A DNA stretch of 64,000 nucleotides from Anarhynchus alexandrinus (GCA_008711295.1 VUYV01000003.1:3569678-3633677), one strand, 5' to 3'; positions 1 to 13,380 are shown, numbered from the stretch's first letter. The notes: generated by a model from the letters alone, not told the origin. Numbers and translations are program-made.

Positions 1-2211
1 TTCAGTCACAGAAGAATTCATTCATACCTCATAGAAAATGACTGTGGCAGAAAGCTGCTTTATATCTTGTTACTTGTTCTTAGTACCTTACTAGTCCATT
101 CCTTGTTTCCAGCAAAGGAAGTGTTGGGATAATTGAATGCTATTGTAGCACATAGTACTTTTACATTCTACTTAGCAATTTCATCATCTTTCATTTATTT
201 CATAATCAGTCATTACATTATTGTATGAGTGCCCCTGAAAGACGATGGCACTGTGGAAGAATATATAACTCAATACAGACTTCAAAAAGATTAATTTTCT
301 ACTGTGACTATTTTGATTTACTCAAGGCTTCCCCTCCCAGTGTGATCTGCAATCCTGAAATTTTATATGACTTCTGAATCTAGACAATATTTTACTCCTC
401 TCCCAAATTCAAGATATGAATTATAAGTTGACATATTGTACAAGGTATTTCCACCTAAGGTATTACAGAGTTTCAATATTCCTTTTCTGTCTTTCTGTTA
501 CTTTTTGAAGTAAGGAATAAAAAGGTTTTGGTTTGGTATATTTGAGCTTTCCATTTGAAATGAGAAGTAGAGCCAAGGGGAAGTATCAGAGAATTCTTCT
601 CGCTAGCAATACCCCAAAACCTCCCTGAGAGATTATTATTCTCTCAAAGATCTGTAGCAGTTGCAAGCACACGTTTGCTCAGCATGATACAGATATTTTA
701 GCTTTCAGAGAGAAACAACACACCCTCAGTAATGAAAAAACAGCAAACAATATGAGGAAACATTTACTATAAAAGTAAGTGCCCAGTTCAGCGTAGAAGA
801 GCTTATGCAAATCACCATATGTCAAGTGAAGCTAAGTGAGCTTCAGCTAATAATATTTCATTGTACTCCACTTGTCTAGCTCATAAAGTCAACAAGCCCA
901 TCTGATCTTGACATCGTAACTTATGGGACGCAAAATGAACTGTAGATTTCAAAGTTCATGGTAGGTGAGATTACAACCAGAACAAATCCAAACTAGCATC
1001 CTTACTAGCTCGTTAATCTTTTCAGTTTCTTGTAACATACTTGTTACTACAGCATCAATTACCTTAGTTGCAAAGTTCACAAATTGCATAATATCATAAC
1101 ATAATATTTTATATAATAATATATAATGCATTTAAATTTAGAGGACCACTACCATGTTTATTAATAGAAATATATCAATGAAAAATTCTACTTAAATCAA
1201 ATGAGTGATAAAAACATCTAACACTGATTTGTAGCACAAACTCAACATCCAACAATATATGCCAGACAAGGGAATAAAAGAGACTTCAGTAAAAGCTGGA
1301 AATGCCCTAATTTGGTCTAATAAAGATGTCCTTCATTGCAATTAGACCAAGCAATTAGAATAGAAAAGGTCTGTGAAGTTCTCTCTACTGATTGTATTCA
1401 CATAATACTGTCAGTGGTGAGGGCAAAACCTCAGATAGTAAGATCTCATATGAGTCACAGCTTTAAATACAATTATTTACACTTTGAAGAATAAGCAAGT
1501 CAATCAAAACTCATTTATCTTCTAGTGACATCAGACATAATGCACATGGAGTCACTCCACAAGCAGTACCCCAATGTACAGATGTAAGAAAAGTGGGAGC
1601 TGTCTATTAGCGTGGAACTATTCAGGTGTTTTCTTAGTACAAACTTGTATTTTCACAAACTGTCTGAGATATCTTGTTTTAGGCACATGTCCATTATGCT
1701 TGATAACAGTCACCCAACAGAAGATTAAAACAAACTAAACTAAAATAGTATTTTAGCTTTTTTCTGTTGTCCCTTTGTCACCTGATCAAATGAGTGAAAT
1801 ATCGCTGTAACTCACATAGCCTACAATTAAAAAGAGGGTTTTATTGCGTCTAATTGGTTCACAATGGGGTCTGTGGGGTATGACTGAAGGCAAAAGATAC
1901 AACAGGACTGTGGAGCAAAATAGCACACTAAAAAAGCCAGAGTTTAGAGAGCATATTGTAATAAAATTCGATTTCTTTCCTTTGTTTGTCCTGATCTAAA
2001 ATTACTTGGTTCACATAAGTCAGTCCACACAGAAGATGACACTTCTGCTTCAGGGACTACTTAGACTAAAATTGAGTTTCAACCTGTACAGTAGTTATCA
2101 ACCTTGACAATATAGGAGAGGGATGATTCCCTTTAGAATTCATTTCACTTAAAGACTTTAATCTTGCAAGAATTAGAGCCTCCAGCCTCATCTCCATATA
2201 GGCTAAGTAGC
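1..2211. other. Unique AT-rich DNA, no gene seen
   Basis: No convincing gene, repeat family or structured RNA is seen here. The only open frame of about 60 codons (949-1131, minus strand) has low-complexity content and resembles no protein I recognise. Short poly(A/T) tracts are scattered through the stretch. The boundary at 2212 is where CR1 sequence begins. Confidence 0.7.
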
Positions 2212-2219
2212 AGTCTATT

Positions 2220-2684
2220 GTGACCCTCTACTCCGCTCTCGTGAGACCCCACCTGAAGTACTGCATCCAGCTCTGGAGTCCCCAGCAAAAGAAGGACATG
2301 GACCTGCTGGAACGTGTCCAGAGGAGAGCCACGAGAATGATCCGAGGGCTGGAGCACCTCTCCTATGAGGAGAGGCTGAAAGAGTTGGGGCTGTTCAGCC
2401 TGGAGAAGAGAAGGCTCCGGGGAGATCTTATTGTGGCCTTCCAGTACCTAAAGGGGGCCTACAGGAGAGCTGGGGAAGGACTTTTTACTAGGGCGTGTAG
2501 TGATAGGATGAGGGGGAATGGCTTTAAACTGGAAGAGGACAGGTTTAGATTGAACATTAGAAAGAAATTTTTCACTTTGAGGGTGGTAAGGCACTGGAAC
2601 AGGTTGCCAAGAGAGGTTGTTGAGGCCCCATCCCTGGAGATGTTCAAGGCCAGGCTGGATGCGGCCTTGGGCAACCTGGTCTAG
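2220..2684 (+). pseudogene. CR1 ORF2 C-terminal fragment, frame open
   Basis: 154 codons encode the C-terminal part of the CR1 ORF2 polyprotein (endonuclease plus reverse transcriptase). Family landmarks in order are [18 protein letters not shown] (residues about 4-21), [19 protein letters not shown] (29-47), [15 protein letters not shown] (56-70), [24 protein letters not shown] (95-118) and [24 protein letters not shown] (124-147). This segment lies after the catalytic domain and has no known independent activity. There is no frameshift or early stop. The Met at 2220 is only the first ATG-like codon of a truncated reading frame, not a true start; the upstream frame belongs to lost ORF2 sequence. 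It is almost certainly not expressed as a protein. Confidence 0.9.
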
Positions 2685-2712
2685 TGGGAGGTGTCCCTGT
2701 CTATGGCAGGGG

Positions 2713-2749
2713 GGTTGGAACTCGAGGACCTTCAAGGTCCCTTCCAACC
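2713..2749 (+). other. CR1 3' UTR nested stem-loop
   Basis: The outer arms GGTTGGAA (2713-2720) and TTCCAACC (2742-2749) are perfectly complementary. Inside them is a second perfect inverted repeat, GGACCTT/AAGGTCC, around a single C (2726-2740). CR1 3' UTRs typically carry such a structure next to the terminal short repeat. A role in recognition by the CR1 reverse transcriptase is a family-level inference. Confidence 0.8.
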
Positions 2750-2770
2750 TAAACCATTCTATGATTCTGT

Positions 2771-4250
2771 CCTAATTCTCATCTCTTGAGCTCATCTGCA
2801 TTCCAGCAAAAGCAGAGTCAAAAGGCACTGAAAAAGAAGCATCAGAAACCCCTACTTGAGACAATGCTGTGTTACCTGGCCTGCATGGTAGAAACTGAAC
2901 TGTTATGATTCTGAAACACATGAAATGAGCAGGACCACCTATTCCTGGCCCAGTCACAAGTCGACTTCTCAGTCAACACAAAGGCGTCGAGTCACAATTT
3001 CTGCATTAAATTCTCAGTATAACACAAGGTTGTCCAGAAAAATAACAATTCGGGTCACACTACTACTTTTCCTAAAGTATGAAGAAAAAGGTATGTTTTT
3101 GTCTCAAGCAATCTTGCTCTCCGCATACCAGACAGCACAGCAGAGAAGACAAGGGAGCGTGCTGCATCAGGAGGGACATCTGATGCAGCACGTGGAGAGA
3201 AGTGACTGCATTCTTTATGTTGACTTCGTTCCTCAGGTTGTAAATACATATACTTCAGAGTAGACTATTGTGACTTTCACACATAGGTAACAGAAAAATT
3301 TGCTCTTTATGTAAGAAAACAGAGGATGAACTCTGTTACAACTACAGCTATTATTTCTATTTCAGATAACCAGACTTTGAAAAATGATAATGGCTTGCTT
3401 TCTGCTCTTTTAATGAGCTGAGAAAAAATTGGCATCATATCAGTGTTTTATTAGAAGCATTTAAAGATATACACTGTGAATACTAGAATTTGGACTGCTG
3501 TAATTTAAAGACTATTGCATATTTTGTACAAAGAAGCACGTAAAAATGTACTGTTATATTTTAACCTAATTTGACATAAATCTTACAGAGAAAAGTAGTG
3601 AAACCGACAGCTAAGTCGGTCTTCGAACAAATCCTGACACACTCACTGTCTGAAGTTTTTTTTAAAAATTACCTCCCAGTAATACTGCAAACAATAGGGG
3701 CTTGAAGTCAGGAAAGCTTTAAATCATTTTAGCACAGTCTATGCACGCACAATATGAAATATATTCAAATGTTCTCTTTTTTACTATCAGAAATTGCTGT
3801 TTCTGAAAGATACTTCTGTTTTTAAACGTCTCTAATAATGAAGACTTCATGGTTCTCCTATACAGTCTCTTTCAGTAGTATTTTTGCCATTATATGATTT
3901 TAAATTATACGTAATCCAAATCTTTCTTGCTATAAACTAAGAAATAACTTAATTCTTACCCTACTTGTCCTGAATATGGACAACAGGTTATTCTCCCCTT
4001 TTTCAGGAGCTTATCATGTCAAATGAAGATTTCTCATTTATTCCATCTTCTCTTCTTTTGACCTTAAAGCCATACTTATTCAAAGATTCTCTCATGTCAC
4101 GTGTATTTTTTTTAACCAATCAGTTACGTTTCTCTTTTGGGAAACTCTTCACGGTATTCTTGATGTGTAATAACCAAAACATTACAAAACTGTTACTGAA
4201 GCTGAATAGAGGTGGAAAATTGTCTCCTAAACAAAATATAAAAAAAAAAT
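2771..4250. other. Unique DNA with one strong hairpin
   Basis: Non-coding, AT-rich spacer between two CR1 copies of opposite orientation. Its one clear structure is the 13-bp inverted repeat at 3158-3192, listed separately. The 112-codon frame at 2925-3263 reads straight through that hairpin and has no recognisable protein features. No repeat family is recognised in the rest. Confidence 0.65.
3158..3192. repeat. Perfect 13-bp inverted repeat (hairpin)
   Basis: The left arm CGTGCTGCATCAG (3158-3170) and right arm CTGATGCAGCACG (3180-3192) are exact reverse complements, separated by the 9-base loop GAGGGACAT. The stem is GC-rich for this neighbourhood. It could form a cruciform in DNA or a short hairpin in RNA from either strand. 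The pairing stops abruptly at both outer ends, so the stem is shorter than a typical microRNA precursor. No function is known. Confidence 0.85.
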
Positions 4251-5300
4251 AATCACAGAATAATTCAGGCTGGAGGGACATCAGGACATCTTCAGCTCAG
4301 AGCACAGTAAGTTGGTGAGGTCAGATCAGCATGCTCAGGGCTTTATCCGGTCTGGTATTAAGTCTCTCCAAAAATGGTGACTAAACAGCCTCTCTGGGAA
4401 ACCTGTTCCACAGTCTGACTGTCCTCAGAGTTAGAAATTTTTTCCTTATATCCCGTCTGAATTTCACTTGTGTCAGTTTACGCCTGTTGCCTTTCATTGT
4501 CCCCCATGCAGGTCCGTGAAGAGCCCAGCTCCATCTTCTTGCTAACCCACTTGTTGGTATGGGCAAGCTACTGTTACATCCTCCCAAAGCAGCCTCTTCT
4601 CCAGGCTGAACAAGCCCTGACCCCTCAGCCTATCCTCGCAGGACAAGTGCTCCAACTCCTGACCAGCTTGAGGATCCTCTGCTGATCTCAATTCAGTTAG
4701 TTCATGTCTGTCTTGTATTGGGGGACCCAAAACCAGATGCAGTACCTAGACGAGGTCTCACAAGTTCCGAACAGAAGAGGGATAATCCTTTTTCCCCCAT
4801 CAATCTCCTGTCTGTGCCCCTATGAATACAGCCCAAACGCCACCTCTGTTGGCCCCAGATTAGACCCCTGAAGTACTTCATTTGTCACAGGCCTTCAAGT
4901 AGCTCATGATCCATTAACCAATACACTCTGGTCCCCACTGAAAGCCTTATTAAAGTCAAGGTAAATAACATCCAATGCTTTCTGCGATGAAATGACTGGA
5001 TTTGCAAACGTGGGGAAAGCAACCAGGTTGGTCAGGCTTTTCTGTTAGCAAATCCATGCTGACTGTTCCCAATCACTACGTTGTCCTTCATGGGCCCAGC
5101 CGTGGGCTTTAGGAGGATTTCATGATTCCCCCAGAAGCTAACATGCGGTGTCCATACTGTAGTTCCCTGTATTGTCTTTTTGGCCTTTTTTGAAGATGTA
5201 TGCAAAATTTGCCTTTCTCCAGTCATCAAATCATGTCCCAAATTTTGCACCCTCCATCCTGGCACAATTTTACAGAGTCACCTTCAGTTTGTAGCCCCTT
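4251..5300 (-). mobile_element. Older, diverged CR1 LINE fragment
   Basis: Read on the minus strand, this is a long but decayed CR1 fragment. Its 3' terminus is at 4251 (AATCACAGAATAATTC is the degraded complement of the CR1 tail). Recognisable blocks moving inward are GGGAAACCTGTTCCA near 4396, the complement of SLEKRLLW near 4590, the complement of the stretch usually reading ACTTTATTAAAGTCAAGG near 4950, and a match to TAGCAAATCCATGCTGACTG near 5045. Many indels and stops break ORF2, so no frame is usable. The 5' edge is fuzzy (5260-5340), where similarity fades. This copy is much more diverged than the one at 2212-2770 and probably belongs to an older subfamily. Confidence 0.85.
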
Positions 5301-8300
5301 CTTCCCTCCCCTACTGCCCTGAGTAGTTACCTAACCAGTTGTTCCTCAGTTTGTATTTTGTCTCTGGTGATTTCTGCACAAGGATGTTTCATTTGTCTAA
5401 CTTTCACCACACCTTTTGGTGATTAGTTCTCCATTTTTCAATATTATTGAGTCTAGCCTCTAAACACTATAATTCTCATCAGTTTTGTAGATGGCAAATT
5501 TATCCACAAAATTTATAAGCAATACATATTTCTATTTCATCACCCATCAGGTTAATAATAATACTGAATAAAGCCAGGTCTAAGACTTTAGCAAAATCCT
5601 TGTGACACACACTTTCACACTGAATGTAAGCCATTTTGTCATTATAAAGAACAGTTCTGCAAACAGCTTTGTGATTTCTCTTTGTTGATCCATCTAGATC
5701 AAATGCAGATTAAAACAGCATGTGAAACAGTACCAAAATCCTTACTTAATCAGGATTTATGACACCTACTCTTTCTCTTCTATCCATAAGACTATATGAT
5801 TAGAAAGCTTTGACATAATTTATTCATTATCTGTGCATTTCTACCATGCAATTCATATTTTTAGCTCTCATTTCTAATTTTTAGAAGTCAAAATGTTATG
5901 TTAAGTCACTCATCAGCAAACTAGAAGTGTTATGTGTTAATATTACAACTATATAACAAATCACATTGATTCCACCTATAATTGTTAAAACCGCAGTCCT
6001 AACACCTAAAGGTTTTTCGGGGTGGTCAGGTGAATGATGGATATTAGAAAGGAACTGAGGATTTTTTGGTTTGTTTTACATCATTTGGGAATTTAGATTG
6101 CCTGGGTTTTGACATGGTCATTGTGAAACAAATTCAATAGGCCTACTTTGAAATTACAGCTAACTGAATGATCTTTTTCCACGTATGGGTGGCAGCAGGA
6201 TTTCCCAAGATGAGCAGCCATAAGTAGAGACACAATAATTGCTTAAAAGTAACTTGTCCATAACACTTACTTCAGTTTTGCATATTTCTCATATTTTAAG
6301 CAAAATATGCTTGATACAAAAAAGAATAACATTTTGAGTCATTCCATTATAGATTAAATATGGTAATCTAAAAAAAAAACATCTGAAATTTTTTAAGGCG
6401 ACTCAACCACACTTTGACTAGATTTTCATACTCAGATGCCTTATTCTGTGTTTTACATCAGCTAAAGCTCAGATTTACATCAGAAAAATACATTTCCCCC
6501 AGGTATAGTGAAAGTAAAAATCCTACACTGTTGCCATTGATTTTTAATCAACATTGAGCAAAATTCCTTGATTTTAGGAATGAGTCATGCACAGTCTCTA
6601 TGTGCTTAATTTCTATGTATATTGAAACATTTTTTAATAGACTGTACATCATATTAGAGGTGACAGATATTCCTGATCTTGTACAGTAAGCACTTGACTA
6701 TTTTACAGCATTTTGTACACATCTGGTTTTCCTCCATGAAGTTTGACTGAAATTTTTATAGCATGTTGTATGTACCCAGTGGATTGTAACAATCTGAATT
6801 TCTATAATATTCCATCCTGGAAATGCATATTTAAGTAATTCTTTAAAAGGATATAATGTGTTATAATTGAAAACCTCAGCTCTGTTCCTTCCAAAGCTCA
6901 TACTTATGTGAGTAACACCACTAAGCACTGTGAGATCAGTGCCAAGCTTACCAATGCAAATAAAGGTTTGTAGAATCTAGCTCCGTAGAGGCTCCTGTAT
7001 GCTTACTACTGATGTCCATATCAGACAAATAAATGCAACCTTGGCATCTATTACCAAAAATACTCCCTAGGTAAGAAATAGTTTGCAGCAAAAATATATC
7101 TGGAAACACCTTTCAACACCTTTATAGACTCCCCATACACCCAAAATAACAGGATATTGAAATATCCATGTTACCCTTGTAAGCCATACAGGTGTTGTAC
7201 AGAAAATACAGAACTCTCTATGGCCCTTCCTGGACATGTAGGTTCTGAACCTACAAGCTGACAGCACAAAAGAGTAGGAGGACATACTTACGCTAATCTT
7301 GGTTGAATTCCATGGTTTAATATCAATTCCATGTCCAGAGCATAAGCAACCAGCATAGCAAAGCAAGACACATTAGCATAGCAAATACCAGACACATTAT
7401 TCCTTTGCCACCTGGCAAACAAGGGCATTTCAATAGCAAGGATGAAGAAAACAGCATCAGTACAGCTTCTGACTAACAACAGTCTCCTTGGAGAGGCAAA
7501 AATTGTGTGAAATGTACACTGAACTACTCTATTCTTGATAGCACTCACCTAAATACGGGATTAAGACTGGGAAGAACCTGTGCTAATTTTGACTGCACCA
7601 AGCACTGAGTAAACCAAGTACTTCACGTTGCAAACAGATTAGATTTTTTCTAAGTGAATTCCACTGACTCTTTGAGCACCTTCTCAAGACAGTGAGCTCA
7701 ATATTTTGGCTCTTATCGCTGCACGGATCTCATATTTTGAACCTGTAAATCTCACTGTTCTTTCACACTCCCTTGTTTCTGAAGGCGTGCTTGCTGCACT
7801 GAGTGGAATGCAAGCAGGTGCTCACATAATACAGTACAGTACCATATAACTGCACTCAGTAAGAAGTTGAAGATGAATTGTTATGACAGCCCAGTGCTAC
7901 CCCACTGCTAATAAGTCTTCTTCATCAAAACTAATTAGTTTTGGCATGGTGCTGTACTGGTAAAACAGCAATATAAATTGCTTCCAAGTGCAGCAGCCCA
8001 TGACTTCCCAGTACCATAAACCACTTTCTGAAATAGTTGAGACTTAGATAGATTTTAATTTTCTAGTCCTACTTTTACTTAAATCAATAGAGTCTGTTTT
8101 TTTGCTAGGATCTACTCATTCATCCTGGGCTTTAAGTACACCAGTACTTTTCAAAAATACTCAAAATACCAATATTCAGCAGTAGCATGAATGCTTTCAC
8201 ACAATTCTTCATTGCTAGGGAAAAAAAAAGCAAACAAAAAAAAAAACAAACCAAAAAGCCCAACACCCTTTTTTGTAACTTAAGCTTTACTCCTTAAAAA

Positions 8301-11300
8301 AAAACTTAACAGCTCCAGAACATTCTATTTTCCTTGCAAACTTTTATAAGCAATTCTTTTAAGCAGCTATTTCTGTGTCATTGCAACAACAATTTGCCAG
8401 TTTCTATTATTTGTTTCAGGTGAATAAAAATATTGCATACGTCTTGTTTAATTTAACCCTTTCATTTCAACTGTATGAAACAAATTTGGAATTTTCTTAA
8501 GATCTTGATTATTTTGGATTAGTTTTAGACTCCATTTTTGGAAGTCACAATTCAATCAAGTATAGTCTTTGAAACTTGAATATTTGTTCAATCAGCTTGT
8601 TAAAGAGGGTAAAAAATGACCCATGCGCAGAAAATTAATGTCTTTTTGAATTACTTCAAGTTGGCACTAAAATCTGAAGAATCCCAAATAACTAGTTTTG
8701 AAAGGTGCATGTGTTTGCTTGATTACAAAAATCTCAGTCTCAGCTATGCAGTTGTAACCAGCACCTGACCATCCTGCTTTCTTAAAATAACATGCTCTAT
8801 GTCCGTCATACATAGTACAATTTATAGAAGCCTTTATTAAAAATAATAAAAGACTTTTACATTAGGCCAAAATAACGCTCCTAAACAAAGAACAGTTTTT
8901 GCCAGTTCACTGAATAGCCAGCTGTTTCCTTCACTGTTTTACTTTAATGGTTTTCGTGAATTGTGGACCCTTAACCAGGGATCTATTCCGGGATTTATGA
9001 ATGCAGTATGATGTGTTTTAGGAGAATGAAAAACTGTGCATGTAGCTCACATTTATGGTATGAAAAAAGAATATTAATGGGAAAAAAATAATCTTGAGTT
9101 GAAGTCATAGAAAGAAACAAGTCCATGTACCAATAGTATCCAAGCCCAACATTTAGTTTCACAGCAACTGCATCATTCTTGCCTAGCATAGTAGATGTAT
9201 AAGCAAATTCTGTCTCCCTGCATCCTCTGTTTTATTGGCTATATTTCTAGAATAATCAAACATCCCAATGGAATATTAGAAATTAAAAGAACGTTCACAC
9301 ATTCAAAGTAAGAAAAAAAAAATAAACAGAGAAGAAAAAAACAGTCAAATTAGAAGAAATGTCACCACAGAAAAGCTGCCCAGAAAGACATTTCCAGTAC
9401 AATCTTCATGAGGTAATCAGAGGATACAGCTATCCTGAAGAGATTACAGAAAGTCTTGCCTGAGGCCTGTAAAACATTACAGCATTGTTTATAAGCAGCT
9501 ATCAAATGGTCTGGCCTGAAGCAGTTGACAAACCAGTATTCTTGTGATTATGATCTGTCAGTACTCAGGAAGCCCTCTCTAGAAAAGACTCCGTAAATAA
9601 TGACTAAATATAAAGATTATAGCATGATGTCTGTCTGTGTCTGTAGACAATCCAAAGATTTGAATTCCCCAGAAGCCTCAAACTACACACACATCTTCCA
9701 TTTTTTTTAAATTTTAAAGATTTAAAATTCTAAGACAGAAATATGGCAATCACAATATGGGTCAACTCTACCTTTCACTTAAAGATGCTGTATGATAATT
9801 GTATTCTCTATGATAGCAGTAATTACATGCCTAAAGAACATACAAGTAGAAAATACATTTTGAAGGACATCTCTATCTTGAACATCATTCTTCAATATCA
9901 GAGCATTTCTATTCAGAGACGCATTAATTTTAAAGCTGATTAATAAATACTAAACTATTTCGTGGATTGATTTTTTAGCAGTAAAGAGCGGACTAGAAGA
10001 GCGGTGTCTCCCAACTCATAACAGAAGAGCTGTTTCAGCAGCACAGTCCTTTTCAGGACTGTGGTCTTTTCATCCACTTACCCAATATCATTAGAAGTGT
10101 TTTGTCACATTACAAAAGGACAGGCAATGAAGTAAAGAAGAATAAAATAAGTATGGTGTTAATGCAACAAAACATATTAAGATCTGAAAATATAATCAGT
10201 AAACAAATCAACAATTAAAAAAGGGGTAAGGATAATTCCCACTAAATCAATCATGCTAACTACCAAAGAAAATGCCAGTATTTATTATTCCAACTCAGAG
10301 CTGTCTTCAAGCCTACCTATTTTGTCATACTTTTGCTTTTTTAAAACCCAATAGATACAAAATCTCATAATTTTCAAAAGCTTGACTGCTCTGAGGTGTT
10401 GAAGCCAGATATTCGAAGCACTGAACTGTATCAAAATACCATTGAAGACTATGAAGCTAGACCCCAGATTAACTTGGTTTATAGTGCTGACATGCAATGG
10501 ATTCAATTTTTAATGGTTTAAAAGTTGTTTTTTTTCTTTTCTTAAACAAGAAAATTGAAATAACTGTTTTCAAACACTTAGTACATTTGCTTTCAAAATA
10601 GCCTTGCTGTCTTTAAAGTTATTACTCATAGGTCCCAAAGGAATAATGCTTAGACACCCCTTTCCAATTCCATCATTAGAAAACAGATGACTCAAATCTC
10701 ACAGTTCCAATGCAGACTTCAGAAGGATCAGAATTAATGCAAAGGTCTTTAAGAAGCTATATTCTGAAGTAATAATAATAATGGAATGGCCTTGTGAATA
10801 ATTAGTTTCCTAATTTAATTTAATTTAATATTGCATACATACATATGTGACCCTCCCTAAATACATGCCAGGGCCTGGAAATAACTGACAGAATAAATAT
10901 TTGGAATCAAGGGAATGAAAGAGACAACTCCAAATGCTGCGGGTTTATTAAAGGCTTTCTTAAAAACATCCAAAAGGGAACAAGAAGGAGCAATGGTCAC
11001 AAAATGTATCAGTTATTTGTAGCTGAGAGGACAGCTCATAAGGACACTTAGAAGAAAAGCTGAAGCCTACAGAAGTATAGTTGTGCTAATGATAATGAGA
11101 GCATGACTTGATCTAAAGGAAATAAAGAAACTGAAAAGGTACCAGCAGACGATGTGACACTTTGTCTTTTAAGCCTACTAGTCAAATATCATATACAAAT
11201 TTAGTAATCATACTTCTTATTCTACTAACAAGCAAGTTATTGAAAATTGGTACTAAAAAAAGTCCTTTCAGACTGCTCAGTTGATAACTGCTCTCCATGT

Positions 11301-12949
11301 GCTGCTTTCCTACCACCTTTGCATATACTCTGTATAGATTTGCCTAGACCATATTACATGAGACCTTATAAGAAATCTTACTAACCGTATGGTACATGAT
11401 ATTTACTATTTTACTATAGCTACAAGTTTGATTGTCTTGTTCAAAAGGTTACATTTTGTTACTCGTTTATGCCACCTACATTAAAAATAGTTTATTTTTC
11501 CTAGGAATTACTGTTAAAATGATTAATTTCTAATTCTCAATCTCCTCTTTTTGCATCCGGTAATTACTGTATTTATTAATCAAACTTCTGGTACTTCATC
11601 CTTCTTGTTCTGTGAAACATCTCTGAGATACATTTCAGATAATATATCTGAGAAAGATTCAGTTGGCTCTGTAAGTAACCTGGGATAAGTTTCATCACAT
11701 TCTAACAACATGAAAATAAATAACTTAACCAAGTGATCTATATAATCTGAGATTTCATGCCATTGTCACTGGTATTAACTGATGCAAACCTAATCACAGA
11801 TAAAGCAAAAGACTGAACAAAATAATAAAAAAACCACTGATCAGTAAACACCGATGACAGGTTTTCCTCTCCTCACCTTACTACTAAAAACATTTATTCA
11901 AAGAACTACCAATTCTTCTCACTCCTCAGATTTATGTTCCTCAGGTTCTTATCAATTATCTGAGTTCACTGAAATCTGTTTCCAGGAAGTACAGCTTTTT
12001 AATTTTGCTGTTTTCCTCTTTCTCCTGAACTCTATTGCTTCATAAACAGCCTCAGTCTCTATTTCCATGTTCTCCTTCGATTCCTCTCCATTAGTTTGGA
12101 TCAAACCTACAAGAACTTTACAACATTTTGCTTTCTTTGAAGTACATATCGAAAGCTGATCATCATTGTCAGTGATGCAGTACAGGACTCTGCTGAACAG
12201 TATTTTCCTGTATTCCTTTCCCTGATAGAAATGTTTAGGATTTGGAGTCACATATCACATTTGGGGGGGGAGACAAAGTCTTGCTTCCCTGGTTTTCTTA
12301 GTTTGCTGGACTATGAAAGGACCTCCTCATGACATTGTCCACATTCTTTTACCTTTCAAATATTTTCAGTCCCTCTACACTGGCATTCTGACTATAGAAG
12401 TAAAATATTTTTAAAACATTGGTGGGTAAGTTAGAACTTATTTGCAGGTATACTGGCAACATTTCCAAAGCAGACAGGTTTTACAATGCTTATTTAGCAG
12501 GCTGAATACATGGTATGGTTTTTCATTATAAGGTTATTCTTTAAACACAATGAGTACTTGAGTCAAATATTTATAGTACTCAAAAAAGTAGCTGAAGCAA
12601 AGGGTTGTTCAGGAGTCCACCATTTTACAATGGGAAAACTAAGTGGCTTTTTCATGTTGTGTCTATTAAAGTTTTCAAACATATTCATGAATATTAATAT
12701 TAGAAACAGATCAGGGCTTAGCAATAAACTATTGTTTGGCTTAGAAACAAACAATGGCCTCAGTCAATTCCCTCCCCCCCCCCTTCTTTTGTGGGAAATG
12801 TTAAGTATTCCTTTAATAGTAGGAATTCTTTTAAAATCAGTTTTAAAAGGTTTTTGTCCTTTCTCAAAACATAGGTGCTACTGTTAATTGAGCAAAGCTT
12901 TTTAGAGACCTGACACCCTTTATCCCTGAACAAAGATTACATGCACAGT
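5301..12949. other. Unique AT-rich DNA, no gene seen
   Basis: About 7.6 kb with no recognisable coding sequence, RNA gene or interspersed repeat. Low-complexity patches are an A-rich stretch at 8220-8265 and a short (TTTAA)n run near 10811-10829. Homopurine and homopyrimidine runs occur at 12262-12270 (G) and 12769-12782 (C). Open frames such as 12510-12887 plus and 11952-12251 minus have no domain, signal or family resemblance and are treated as chance. Old decayed repeats beyond recognition by eye cannot be excluded. Confidence 0.6.
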
Positions 12950-13380
12950 AAGCTGTAATCCTTGGCTTTGCAATATTGCTTTACGAGGTTAAGAAGATGA
13001 ATGTTCATTGCTTTTAATCCTTACCATGATTTACGAGGCTCTGGGCATCCTTTCCCCAGAGCATCTACAACTGTGCGGTTGTTCTGCCTGCTGCTTAAAT
13101 TACAGAGACATCTGCAAAGTAAATTATGGATTGTTGTCCCACAACCAAGCTGCCTCTTCATCTCTCCTGTAGTATTTCTTTGACAACAACAAAAGGACTT
13201 TTTTGCTTGTTTATCGCTCTTGTTTTGCCAGACTGGGTGATATTATGACGACCTGGATTACTGCCTGCTATGCACACTTTCAAACAACATGTTCAGCTGT
13301 AAAAAACCACAGTGAAAAGGAGGAGAGGAATGGGCTGTGAGGGACAGGGCAGACAGCTACATAATGTTTGGTTTGTGCAC
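12950..13380. other. CpG-retaining unique block, possible conserved noncoding element
   Basis: This stretch stands out from its AT-rich surroundings by balanced composition and several preserved CpG sites, for example TTACGAGG twice, GTGCGG and ATGACGACC. It contains no recognisable repeat. It also holds an 8-bp inverted repeat, GCTCTGGG at 13038-13045 with CCCAGAGC at 13055-13062. Such blocks in avian gene deserts are often conserved regulatory elements, but this is inference from composition only. A 60-codon frame at 13001-13183 gives no protein resemblance. Confidence 0.25.

Larger units (their letters stand above)
2212..2770 (+). mobile_element. CR1 LINE, 5'-truncated, 3' end complete
   Basis: This is the 3' end of a chicken-repeat-1 (CR1) non-LTR retrotransposon. 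It starts abruptly inside ORF2 at the part coding [17 protein letters not shown] and runs through the ORF2 stop at 2682-2684. The short 3' UTR ends in ATTCTATGATTCTGT (2756-2770), the family's terminal direct repeat. Severe 5' truncation is normal for CR1, whose reverse transcription starts at the 3' end and usually stops early. The 3' UTR holds nested inverted repeats (2713-2749). The remaining coding part is uninterrupted, so this is one of the younger copies in the window. It is not autonomous: the endonuclease and the catalytic reverse transcriptase core are absent. An older CR1 lies 1.5 kb away in the opposite orientation. Confidence 0.95.

Noticed and set aside
2448..2747. Minus-strand open frames opposite the CR1
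   Set aside because: Shadows of the CR1 ORF2 coding strand.
12510..12887. 125-codon plus-strand open frame
   Set aside because: Crosses a C-run and low-complexity DNA; no conserved motif; an opposing frame overlaps it.
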